Shown in pieces: positions 1 to 7,956 of a DNA stretch of 64,000 nucleotides. The position numbers and the translations under genes are program-made. The stretch is from Colwellia piezophila ATCC BAA-637 (lineage in GTDB: Bacteria; Pseudomonadota; Gammaproteobacteria; Enterobacterales; Alteromonadaceae). Under the pieces are notes generated by a model. The model did no database searches and was not told where the DNA came from. It saw only the letters and a program-made list of their open reading frames with translations. Positions within the stretch are counted from its first letter, which is position 1. The number at the start of each line of letters is the position of its first letter. The stretch is from NCBI RefSeq assembly GCF_000378625.1, contig NZ_KB905176.1, positions 32,448 to 96,447 of the forward strand, read 5' to 3'.

Positions 1-1851
1 TTCACTGGTCGGCATACTCAACTTAGGATTTTTCGGGTAAAACTTATCCGGCATACAACTAATATGTTCAAAAAATCGGGTGTCTTTATACGGTAGTTTC
101 ATAAAGCCTGAAATACCAATGCCATTGATGATCGGTAATAAGGCTAAAATTTTAGCTAAGCACTGCTTAAATTCCGTCTCTTTTTCATGGTTTAACAGCC
201 TTAAATAACTGTGGATTTTTAAATGTTTCGGTAAAACTTCAAAAATAATACAGCCGGTATGGTGAATAAGGTTTAGCTCAGCTAGCACAGCCATCAATTC
301 ATCGGGAAGGTATAAATACTCATCGGGATCCTTACCATCTTCAAAATAAGAGTGTAAGCGGGTTACATCATCAACATCAGGTACATCACTGACTTCAAAA
401 ACTATGGCTTGGTTACTGTCAGCAATAAAAGCTTGATTCTCACTAAGACGTTCAACATGCAACGTATTACGGGCGTTGAATAAACAACTTTTAAAAACAC
501 CAACACGGAATATCCCTTGGGCTAAATGAATAATATTATTTACCGCACTGGTAAAAGAAATTTTTAATGCCTCGTCAAATAAGGTTAAGTTTGAATCAAT
601 ATAAACCCCTTCCTTGGCCCAACGAATGGCAATACCGCCAACGACAGGGAAATTCCCTAATCGGCTTAAGGCCGCAATAAAGGCTTTTTCATTATCCCCC
701 ATGCCCATAAGATAATTCTTATAATATTTATCTAGTTGCGCATCATCAATGCCCGATAAGCTATCATAATGGGTTTGCTCACGTAAAAATGACTTTCTTG
801 AGCCATACACTACGGTATCTATTTGCTCACTTTGAGGTTTCACCCATACTGGGATCTTTGCAATAGCCTTTATTGTGGTAGGTTTATCCGCCAAGACAAC
901 TTGTTTGAGGTAATGAAGGTTGTTAAAAAAGTAATCCCCTGCCTGGCTGCGCAACCTTTTATCATCACTTAACATGCCGGTTAATACTTGCGCGAGTAAC
1001 TTGGGCAAGCCTAAAGAATTCACTGGTATCACTTTTACGCCATAACGGCATGATTGTCCCGATGCTAATGCATACAAGGTTGCAGCTAAACCTTGTTCAT
1101 CAAATCGTGGCGTTGATAAGCCGCCATTTAGTTGTTCCGGGCCAATAAAATAGACATCACCTAATCTGGCATTGCTATGCTGTAAGTCACTGCTCATAAG
1201 TTCCATTACGTTGGTGCTCGTGCTCTGTTGATTACAATCGAGCTGTGCACTCACCGATGATCCCCAATCAATAAGCTGTACTTTACCCGTACTTTTATCA
1301 TAAACCAGATTCGACGGTTTGATATCACCATGGACGATAGGCTTTAATTGTTTATGGTTATCGGCCTGACGTAAATACAACAATATATCCGCTAATTGTA
1401 AGGCGATACTTACTACCAACTCAGGTGGTAAGGGTCCCTCTTGCAGCGATAATTTTTCTAAGTCTAACCCTGGGGCTCTACCCATTTGCAAGATAGATTG
1501 CCGCTTAATCTTCTGGTACTCAATCACCTTGGGGATTTGTGGGTGATCGAGTTGACCTTGAATATCCGCCTCTTCTGCTAAGCGGTCTTGAACGTGCTGA
1601 GGTAAGTTAATACGCGAGAATTTAAAAACAACGGGCAACTCGTCCTTTAAATCGTCTTTGCCCTTGATACCAGAAAAAACGAAGCCATACGCGCCTTTAC
1701 CTAACAGTGCTACCTCTTCAAAGCCAAGTTGCTTTAATTGTTGCTGACAAAGTTCAACCCATTGTTTTAATTTAGTCGCATCTTTATGACTAAGTAAGTA
1801 AATTGATTGCTCTTGAGCAATATAGAAATGCTGTAGTTTTTTATTGGTCAC
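1..1851 (-). CDS. Serine/threonine protein kinase-like protein (3' end outside window)
   Basis: The reverse frame is open from a GTG at 1849-1851 to the window edge, giving 617 residues with no stop, so the C-terminus is missing. Visible kinase motifs are a glycine-rich loop GKGAYG (about residues 51-56), a lysine in VVFKF (77), a catalytic loop HGDIKPSN (174-181, in place of HRDLKPEN) and DWG (195-197, in place of DFG). An in-frame stop lies just before the GTG and there is no ATG nearby, so the start is GTG or another rare codon. A region of more than 300 residues follows the kinase fold and I do not recognise it. The gene follows tyrR by 60 bases on the same strand and may be cotranscribed with it. 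The kinase fold is well supported; the substrate is unknown. Confidence 0.8.
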   Translation of the reverse strand, partial: MTNKKLQHFYIAQEQSIYLLSHKDATKLKQWVELCQQQLKQLGFEEVALLGKGAYGFVFSGIKGKDDLKDELPVVFKFSRINLPQHVQDRLAEEADIQGQLDHPQIPKVIEYQKIKRQSILQMGRAPGLDLEKLSLQEGPLPPELVVSIALQLADILLYLRQADNHKQLKPIVHGDIKPSNLVYDKSTGKVQLIDWGSSVSAQLDCNQQSTSTNVMELMSSDLQHSNARLGDVYFIGPEQLNGGLSTPRFDEQGLAATLYALASGQSCRYGVKVIPVNSLGLPKLLAQVLTGMLSDDKRLRSQAGDYFFNNLHYLKQVVLADKPTTIKAIAKIPVWVKPQSEQIDTVVYGSRKSFLREQTHYDSLSGIDDAQLDKYYKNYLMGMGDNEKAFIAALSRLGNFPVVGGIAIRWAKEGVYIDSNLTLFDEALKISFTSAVNNIIHLAQGIFRVGVFKSCLFNARNTLHVERLSENQAFIADSNQAIVFEVSDVPDVDDVTRLHSYFEDGKDPDEYLYLPDELMAVLAELNLIHHTGCIIFEVLPKHLKIHSYLRLLNHEKETEFKQCLAKILALLPIINGIGISGFMKLPYKDTRFFEHISCMPDKFYPKNPKLSMPTSE

Positions 1852-1911
1852 TTTTATTGCTCACTGCTGTTTGCCACTTTCGTTTAACACTCGTTTTAAC
1901 CGCTCAAGCTG

Positions 1912-3522
1912 TTACTTAATACCATGCTCTCTTAGCTTCATCGCTATTTTATTATGAGAAACATTCAAACGTTCAGCTAGTTTACGTGTTGTTGGAAATA
2001 ATGGATATAAATCCGCCAATAACTTCGCTTCAAAATCGCTCTGCGCGCTAGACCAATTTTTAATGGTTTTTCTGGCAACATCGTTACTTTGGGAGGTATT
2101 AGCCGAATGTTTTTTCAGTACTTGTTGTAAGTCATCTGCGCTAATATTGCCGCCGGTATTTAAAGCGACTACGCTAAATAATACATTTTGTAATTGCCTA
2201 ATATTACCTGGCCAAGGAAATGCCTGTAATAAGGCTAGTGCTTGCCCGGTCAGTTTAGGCTTAGTAAAATTGCTTGCTTGACTGTTACGGACTTGTTTTA
2301 CTGCATTGTCTATAAATAAATTAGCTAACAGGCTCATATCCGTAATACGATCTCGAAGTGGCGGTAGTTCAATACTAAGCACATTTAGCCGATAATAAAG
2401 GTCTTCTCTGAAAGTTTTTTCAACCATTAACTTGGCTAAATTTTGATGGCTAGCACTGACAATACGAACATTAGCCACGAGTTCTTTAGTACCACCAACA
2501 CGGCGATAAGTTAAGTCTTGTAAAAAACGTAATAACTTAGCTTGTAAATACGGTGACATTTCAGCAATTTCATCTAAAAACAAACAACCGCCTTCCGCCA
2601 ATTCAACTAAGCCTGGTTTTCCGCCTTTTTTCGCGCCCGTAAACGCTCCACTGGCATAACCAAAGAGTTCACTCTCTAATAAATGCTCAGGCAATGCCGA
2701 ACAATTAATGGCTAAAAAAGGCGCTTTAGCTCTTGAACTCGCCTGATGTAAAGCCCGGGCAATTAACTCTTTACCGGTACCCGTTTCACCACTAATCAGT
2801 ACCGGTAAGTCCAATTCAGCAAAACGCCGCCCCTGGTCTTTAATTAAACTGATACTTTTTGATTGACCAATTATATTGTCAAAGCTGTGCTCTTGATGGC
2901 TTTGCAATAATGATATTTGTCGACCTAGGGTATTCATAGACCGCAGCAGTAATACTGAGCCATTAACTTGGTTACTCTTATTTAGTGCCGGCTTGGTAGC
3001 AGAATTGGAAGAGGTATGAGATAAAACCGGACTTATATCAAGAATGTATGCTTTACCTTGAATGGTAATAGCTTGGCTTGTTGCAGCATTGGAGAGCATA
3101 GCCTTGTTTATTTTGCCAATAAAATGGTCAATTGGTTTACCCAAGTAATCTGTCGCCATAAAGTCAGACTTAAGCCCTGCTGCTTTTGGCATAAGTTTAT
3201 GACTGGCCTTATTCATCGCTAAAATCACCCCTTGATCATCCACATCAATAATAGGCTCAGGCATTTTATCTAATAATGCTTGCAAGTGATTTTCTCGTTG
3301 CTCGCTAGGTAATAAATTAATAGGCTCGACACTTATCAGCCCAACGATATTAACTAAGCAATGCTGAATCTTAGCCAAGGTCAATTCATCATACTCAACA
3401 TGCAAATAAGTAAAACAGCTGATGATTTCTACTGCTTTTAAGTTCCACGCTTGCTTAGCGAACACCGCTAATATTTCTTGTGAAATACCAATTCGGTCAT
3501 TAGATTCAATAACAATACGCAT
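1912..3522 (-). CDS. tyrR: Transcriptional regulator TyrR, with intact GAFTGA loop
   Basis: A 536-residue protein with the full TyrR layout: N-terminal ACT domain (about 1-70), PAS domain (about 77-190), AAA+ domain with Walker A GETGTGKE (245-252) and Walker B CLFLDEI (313-319), and a C-terminal Fis-type helix-turn-helix ending in NKIAMKLREHGIK. TyrR senses aromatic amino acids and controls their uptake, synthesis and breakdown. E. coli TyrR (513 residues) has lost the sigma-54-contacting GAFTGA motif; here GAFTGA is intact at 292-297, which suggests activity as a sigma-54 activator. It is divergent from a methionine gamma-lyase gene with a sigma-54-like promoter. A TyrR-box-like site lies 23 bases upstream of its start, which suggests autoregulation. 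Confidence 0.93.
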   Translation of the reverse strand: MRIVIESNDRIGISQEILAVFAKQAWNLKAVEIISCFTYLHVEYDELTLAKIQHCLVNIVGLISVEPINLLPSEQRENHLQALLDKMPEPIIDVDDQGVILAMNKASHKLMPKAAGLKSDFMATDYLGKPIDHFIGKINKAMLSNAATSQAITIQGKAYILDISPVLSHTSSNSATKPALNKSNQVNGSVLLLRSMNTLGRQISLLQSHQEHSFDNIIGQSKSISLIKDQGRRFAELDLPVLISGETGTGKELIARALHQASSRAKAPFLAINCSALPEHLLESELFGYASGAFTGAKKGGKPGLVELAEGGCLFLDEIAEMSPYLQAKLLRFLQDLTYRRVGGTKELVANVRIVSASHQNLAKLMVEKTFREDLYYRLNVLSIELPPLRDRITDMSLLANLFIDNAVKQVRNSQASNFTKPKLTGQALALLQAFPWPGNIRQLQNVLFSVVALNTGGNISADDLQQVLKKHSANTSQSNDVARKTIKNWSSAQSDFEAKLLADLYPLFPTTRKLAERLNVSHNKIAMKLREHGIK

Positions 3523-3545
3523 AAAAGCTACACTTTAAAATAGGC

Positions 3546-3563
3546 TGTACTATAAATATGACA
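3546..3563. promoter_or_regulatory. TyrR-box-like site near tyrR start
   Basis: The site reads TGTACTATAAATATGACA. It keeps the TGT-N12-ACA arms of the TyrR box (consensus TGTAAA-N6-TTTACA), with the key G and C 14 bases apart. It lies just upstream of tyrR, where autoregulation would act. This is a match by eye and is untested. Confidence 0.5.
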
Positions 3564-3666
3564 CAGTAACAATAATAGTACAAAGCCATAAGCTATTAAT
3601 AATCCCTTATAAAATCATACTTAATGGCTCAAATTAGTTAATAAAGCTCGGTTCACAACCCACCAC

Positions 3667-3684
3667 TGTCATAAATATATTACA
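3667..3684. promoter_or_regulatory. TyrR-box-like palindrome upstream of megL
   Basis: TGTCATAAATATATTACA shows the TGT-N12-ACA spacing, and the symmetry extends one step outward to ACTGT/ACAGT (3665-3686). It lies about 80 bases upstream of a sigma-54-like promoter, a normal distance for an upstream activator site of an enhancer-binding protein. A weaker half-conserved site, beginning TGTAAA, is at 3703-3720. Confidence 0.6.
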
Positions 3685-3702
3685 GTCAAATTAAATACCT
3701 CC

Positions 3703-3720
3703 TGTAAAAAAACCTAACCA
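3703..3720. promoter_or_regulatory. Weak TyrR-box-like site
   Basis: The left arm is a perfect TGTAAA; the right arm, TAACCA, is degenerate, but the G and C remain 14 bases apart. It sits between the stronger palindrome at 3667-3684 and the sigma-54-like promoter. Cooperative binding of TyrR to a strong and a weak box is known in E. coli; its occurrence here is inference. Confidence 0.35.
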
Positions 3721-3744
3721 ACTGAAAAACAATGACTTTTTTAG

Positions 3745-3761
3745 TTGGCAATAAAATTGCA
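3745..3761 (+). promoter_or_regulatory. Sigma-54 (-24/-12) promoter of megL
   Basis: TTGGCAATAAAATTGCA matches the RpoN consensus TTGGCACRNNNNTTGCW at positions 1-6 and 13-17, with the invariant GG and GC exactly 10 bases apart. Transcription would start near 3772, about 70 bases before the likely megL start codon. It lies downstream of TyrR-box-like sites, and the divergent tyrR encodes a GAFTGA-bearing activator. Confidence 0.7.
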
Positions 3762-3840
3762 CTAATAAAGCTAAAGAAAAGTTAAAGAGAAGAACACTTC
3801 AAATATAACAATAATAATCTAACCTATTATGGAAGACGCT

Positions 3841-5082
3841 ATGACCCAGTTTAAGAGCCAAAATATAGAAACTAAAGCCATTCACGCCGGCAGAATTAAT
3901 GATGAGCAGTTTGGCTCACTAGCCACGCCTTTATATCAAACCTCTACCTTTATTTTTGATAGTGCTCAGCAAGGTGGCGACCGATTTTCTGGTGAAAGCG
4001 AAGGTTATATCTACACACGCTTAGGCAATCCTACCACTCGCCAACTGGAGCAACGAGTTGCTGCTATGGAATGCATGGATGATGCCGCTGCAACGGCTAC
4101 AGGAATGGCTGCGGTCTCAGCGGCTCTACTGACTAATTTACAAGCTGGCGACCATATGATTTCATCAAAAGCCGTTTATGGCTGTTCATTCGCCTTGATG
4201 AATCACATGCTTAAAAAGTTCGCTATAGAAGTGACTTTTGTCGATATGACTGAGCCTGAAAATATCAAAGCCGCGATAAAAGAAAATACTAAGTTAATCT
4301 TTTTAGAAACGCCAATTAACCCAAATTTGGTGGTATTAGATTTAGAAAAAATCTGTGCCATTGCCAAAGAGTATAAATTATTATCCATAGTAGATAACAC
4401 CTTTCTTACTCCTGTTTTACAGCAGCCCGCTAAATTTGGCGCCGATATTGTGGTGCACAGTGCCACTAAATACCTCAACGGTCATGGTGATGTTGTCGCT
4501 GGCATTGTTTGTGCTAGTTTTGAGATGATCAACGAAATAAAAATGACCACCTTAAAAGACATTGGCGCAACCATAAGTCCCCATGATGCTTGGTTGATTA
4601 TGCGCGGCCTTAAAACGTTACCTATACGCATGGATAGACATTGCAGCAATGCTCAAACCGTCGCTGAGTTTTTAGAGCAACATCCTATGGTGGCAGAAGT
4701 ATATTACCCTGGCCTTAAAAGTCACTCCGGATACAAGTTTATAGGTAAACAAATGAAAGCCGCAGGTGGTGTGATTGCTTTTGAATTAAATACCGACCTC
4801 ACCGGCGGCACAACCTTTATCGATGCGATGGAGCTTTTCTCCATTGCGGTGAGTTTAGGTGATGCTGAGTCATTGATTCAACATCCAGCGTCCATGACAC
4901 ACTCACCTTATACACCCGAAGAACGAGCAGAGGCAGGCATTAGCGATAGCTTGATCAGAATTTCAGTTGGCTTAGAACATGTCGACGATCTTATTGCCGA
5001 TTTATCGCAAGCCTTAGCACAGGTGACTAAAGGTAAAGCCGACAATGTTACCTGTATTACTAAAGCATCTAGTGCTGCTTAA
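3841..5082 (+). CDS. megL: Methionine gamma-lyase
   Basis: A PLP-dependent enzyme of the Cys/Met metabolism family, predicted to split methionine into methanethiol, 2-oxobutyrate and ammonia. The frame can open at 3829, but the ATG at 3841 is preferred because GGAAG lies five bases upstream and nothing resembling a ribosome site precedes 3829. The product is then 413 residues, close to the roughly 400 usual for the family. The PLP lysine is in SATKYLNGHGD (about residue 210), and the substrate-binding YGCSFAL motif carries the cysteine (about 115) typical of methionine gamma-lyases rather than cystathionine lyases. It is divergent from tyrR, follows a sigma-54-like promoter, and ends at a strong terminator at 5249-5287. 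Cystathionine gamma-lyase or a synthase is the main alternative; the cysteine argues against it. Confidence 0.88.
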   Translation: MTQFKSQNIETKAIHAGRINDEQFGSLATPLYQTSTFIFDSAQQGGDRFSGESEGYIYTRLGNPTTRQLEQRVAAMECMDDAAATATGMAAVSAALLTNLQAGDHMISSKAVYGCSFALMNHMLKKFAIEVTFVDMTEPENIKAAIKENTKLIFLETPINPNLVVLDLEKICAIAKEYKLLSIVDNTFLTPVLQQPAKFGADIVVHSATKYLNGHGDVVAGIVCASFEMINEIKMTTLKDIGATISPHDAWLIMRGLKTLPIRMDRHCSNAQTVAEFLEQHPMVAEVYYPGLKSHSGYKFIGKQMKAAGGVIAFELNTDLTGGTTFIDAMELFSIAVSLGDAESLIQHPASMTHSPYTPEERAEAGISDSLIRISVGLEHVDDLIADLSQALAQVTKGKADNVTCITKASSAA

Positions 5083-5180
5083 CTAATATTAGTTATGATT
5101 AGTGACCATTAATTATGATGTGCAGTAGTCATTATAATTTGGCATTTATATCGCGGCTGAATGCTAACGTTAGTGCCAGT

Positions 5181-5235
5181 GTTAGATGTTAGATGTTAGA
5201 TGTTAGATGTTAGATGTTAGATGTTAGATGTTAGA
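5181..5235. repeat. Heptanucleotide tandem repeat (GTTAGAT)n
   Basis: Seven perfect copies of GTTAGAT and a partial eighth lie in the gap between megL and its terminator. Such a tract is prone to slipped-strand change in copy number. It is not in a coding frame of any gene I can support. Confidence 0.9.
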
Positions 5236-5248
5236 AAAGTCTAACAAA

Positions 5249-5287
5249 AAAAAGCCTCAATATGTGAATAACATATTGAGGCTTTTT
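5249..5287. terminator. Bidirectional rho-independent terminator
   Basis: A perfect 17-bp stem (AAAAAGCCTCAATATGT paired with its complement) closes a 5-base loop. An A-run on the left and a T-run on the right let it work in both directions. It separates the convergent megL and HIT-family genes. Confidence 0.9.
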
Positions 5288-5353
5288 AATTAATCTCTAT
5301 GGTAATTTATTACCTGAAAGCTATTTATCAGCAAAAATCACTTATCGGCAAAA

Positions 5354-5788
5354 CTATTTCTCCGCGAAGATAATCGCTAATTGTGGCAATAACTTATCTT
5401 TTAGCACGGTTAGTTCTTCAGCTGAATAAGGCGTTAAAGCTTGCTGACCCCAAATAGGTTTTGGCCATTGTGCGTCATCTTTAAAACGAACCACATGATG
5501 AACATGTAGTTGCTCGACCACATTACCTAGTGCGGCAACATTCATTTTATCGCCGCTAAAGACTTGCATAAGCAATTCACTCAATAAGCTCGATTCATTG
5601 AGTAATTGTTGCTGTTGCAGCCAATCTAGCTGGTAAATTTCACTGATATCAGCAACTTTCGGTACTAAAATAAACCAAGGGTAAGCACTATCGTTACATA
5701 GTAGTAATTTACACAAGGGAAAGTCGGCCAACTCAATACTATCTTTTTCCAACTGTGCATGTAGGGTGAAAAGTGTCGTTTCGCTCAT
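5354..5788 (-). CDS. HIT family protein
   Basis: A 144-residue histidine-triad family protein, of the size usual for the family. The motif QLHVHHVVRF at about 93-102 contains the HIT histidines H95 and H97; the third histidine expected at 99 is valine, with an extra histidine at 98. The following WPKPIWG is a pattern I associate with this proteobacterial HIT subfamily. HIT proteins are nucleotide hydrolases or transferases acting on nucleoside phosphoramidates or dinucleotides; the substrate cannot be told here. It lies 66 bases downstream of the ylqF-like GTPase gene on the same strand and may share its transcript. Confidence 0.8.
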   Translation of the reverse strand: MSETTLFTLHAQLEKDSIELADFPLCKLLLCNDSAYPWFILVPKVADISEIYQLDWLQQQQLLNESSLLSELLMQVFSGDKMNVAALGNVVEQLHVHHVVRFKDDAQWPKPIWGQQALTPYSAEELTVLKDKLLPQLAIIFAEK

Positions 5789-5854
5789 ATCAAAACCTTA
5801 TTAATCAGTGCTTTACAAACAATCTATTATCAACAAATGTACTACCGATAAAAA

Positions 5855-6787
5855 TTAACGTTTATTCTTACGTCCACGACCACGAGCAGTCTTTTTAGCT
5901 TCTCGTGCAGCAATACGTTTCTCTTCTAATTCGGCAAAGTGCAGATTCTCTGCCACTACGATATCTGGTAACTCAAAAGAAATAGGCCCTAGGGTTTTAT
6001 CACGAATTTCATTGATCAAAATTACCGACGCTTTGTATAAATCTACTCGGCCACCACTTTTAACACAACCGCGTCTTCTGCCAATAGCTTCAATTAGGTC
6101 TTCTTCATGCTCAGGTAATTCGTCAAGCTCATAACGATCCATTAGCCGTTTTGGATAATTCTTCAGTAAGTAGTCTGCGGCAAAGTAGGCAATATCGTCA
6201 TGATCAAAGGCTGTATCTTTCACCGCACCCGAGACCGCTAAACGATAGCCAGAGTTTTCATTGTAAATTTTAGGCCACAACATGCCAGGCGTATCGAAAA
6301 GGTATAAACCTTCTTCAAGACGAATACGCTGCTGACCTTTAGTGACTGCGGGCTCATTACCCACTTTAGCTTTTGCTTTACCGACTAAGGTATTAAGTAA
6401 TGTGGATTTACCAACATTAGGTATACCCATTATCATCGCGTTAATTTGTTTACCTTCTTCATCTTTATTAGGCACCATTTTTCTAATTAAATGAATAAGG
6501 TTTTTTGCGACGCTCGGCTGCTCAGTGGTTAAAGCAATCGCTTTGACATTATGCTGAGATTCTAAATAATCTAACCAAATTTTGGTGACCGCAGGATCGG
6601 CTAAATCACTTTTATTCAGTATCTTTATCAGTGGTTTATCGCCTCGGATCTCAGTGATCATGGGGTTTTCACTACTAAAGGGTAAACGCGCATCACACAC
6701 TTCAATAACCACATCTATTTGCGGTAATATCTCTTTTATTTCTTTTTGCGCTTTGTGCATGTGGCCTGGAAACCAGTTAATCGCCAT
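5855..6787 (-). CDS. Circularly permuted GTPase, YlqF/RbgA family
   Basis: A 310-residue protein starting NWFPGHMHKA, the signature of the YlqF/RbgA group. The GTPase motifs are permuted: G4 NKSD (about 58-61) precedes G1 GIPNVGKST (about 121-129) and G3 DTPG (about 165-168). Family members help mature the large ribosomal subunit; the role is proven in Bacillus and inferred here. The C-terminus is a basic tail (GRGRKNKR) suited to rRNA binding. The HIT gene follows on the same strand. Confidence 0.9.
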   Translation of the reverse strand: MAINWFPGHMHKAQKEIKEILPQIDVVIEVCDARLPFSSENPMITEIRGDKPLIKILNKSDLADPAVTKIWLDYLESQHNVKAIALTTEQPSVAKNLIHLIRKMVPNKDEEGKQINAMIMGIPNVGKSTLLNTLVGKAKAKVGNEPAVTKGQQRIRLEEGLYLFDTPGMLWPKIYNENSGYRLAVSGAVKDTAFDHDDIAYFAADYLLKNYPKRLMDRYELDELPEHEEDLIEAIGRRRGCVKSGGRVDLYKASVILINEIRDKTLGPISFELPDIVVAENLHFAELEEKRIAAREAKKTARGRGRKNKR

Positions 6788-6886
6788 GAAAATCCTAATT
6801 TAACTAATAAATAATAAATAATGCGCTAATTTTAACAAGTTTTTAGCCAAGGTGGCTAGCCATACTGACAATTTAGTTTAAACAAG

Positions 6887-7804
6887 CTATAGCAAACGGC
6901 TTAAGTAACGCTCTTTGTATTGACGGGGACTGATACCGTAGAGCTTTTTGAAACATCGACTAAAGTGACTGGTATTACTAAAACCTAAAGTAAAGCACGT
7001 TTGCGTTATCTGCTGCCCCGTCTTTAATAGACCTGCAGCTTGTTTAAGTCGTCTTTGTAATTGATAGGCCATAGGACTACAGCCTAAGTGCAACTTAAAT
7101 TCATAGAAAAACTTGGTCCTGCTCATACAAGCAATCCGCGCCAAGTCATCAATATTTAGATGTTCAGCTAAATTCAGTTCAAGGTGGTTTAACGCGGCAT
7201 TTAAACCATTGTTATCTGGCTCTTGCTGTGAAAATGCCAAAATAAAATCACGGGTTTTTTGATGTAATAATCTAATGGTCAATTCTGATACCGCTAGAGC
7301 AACCATGGCACTGCGATCAGGATGGTTTTCGGTATAGATATGCACAATACGGTTTAATACACTTTGTGTTTCACTATTATGATGGGTATGCACAAGTTTA
7401 TTGTCATATTGCCAATGACCAAAGACCTGATTTAACGGTTGCTGCTGGTTTAACATGGCTGAAACTTGCTGCACCCGCTCCCTTGATATCTCTATCGCTA
7501 AACACGTGGTCGGCTGGGAGATTTGTGCAATGGGAAAATCAATTTCTACCGAGCTGCCCGGCGCCATAATAAAAGATTCATGGGGTAAAAATTCACCATG
7601 AAAATCATTTTGCGTGCTATGCATCACTTTTTTACCCGTCACCATAGCGCAAAAAAGCAGTTGATCCGACTGTAACTTAACCTTCTTGGCTTGTTGATAA
7701 GTATCATAAATACTCAATTCAGACTCCGGACCGGCAAAGCTGATTTTATTTTCAACCAGTACCTTAGGAGGGTGTCTGACACTATCTATCGCTTGTCTGA
7801 TCAT
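6887..7804 (-). CDS. AraC family transcriptional regulator
   Basis: A 305-residue protein with an N-terminal sensor-like region (about 1-190) and a C-terminal double helix-turn-helix (about 205-300). The AraC signature is clear in the second half: RIACMSRTKFFYEFK, then LGFSNTSHFSRCFKKLYGISPRQYK. The gene is divergent from the aldehyde dehydrogenase gene across a 152-base promoter region, so it probably activates that gene in response to an aldehyde or alcohol. The ligand is unknown and I could not pick out a clear operator. Confidence 0.85.
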   Translation of the reverse strand: MIRQAIDSVRHPPKVLVENKISFAGPESELSIYDTYQQAKKVKLQSDQLLFCAMVTGKKVMHSTQNDFHGEFLPHESFIMAPGSSVEIDFPIAQISQPTTCLAIEISRERVQQVSAMLNQQQPLNQVFGHWQYDNKLVHTHHNSETQSVLNRIVHIYTENHPDRSAMVALAVSELTIRLLHQKTRDFILAFSQQEPDNNGLNAALNHLELNLAEHLNIDDLARIACMSRTKFFYEFKLHLGCSPMAYQLQRRLKQAAGLLKTGQQITQTCFTLGFSNTSHFSRCFKKLYGISPRQYKERYLSRLL

Positions 7805-7956
7805 AAAAGTTTATCCGCTAATTTGAACTAGTAGGCAAGTTTTCTGAATTTACAGCACAGTTAAGCATTCGCTTATTGACTAAGGTAAATAAACTTGACC
7901 AAAAATACAACAATAAAAACTATCGACCCTAGTAATTACACTTCAGAGGAAATATT

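Noticed and set aside
5181..5235. CRISPR or iteron array
   Set aside because: The unit is a 7-mer with no spacers and no replication gene nearby; it is a simple tandem repeat.
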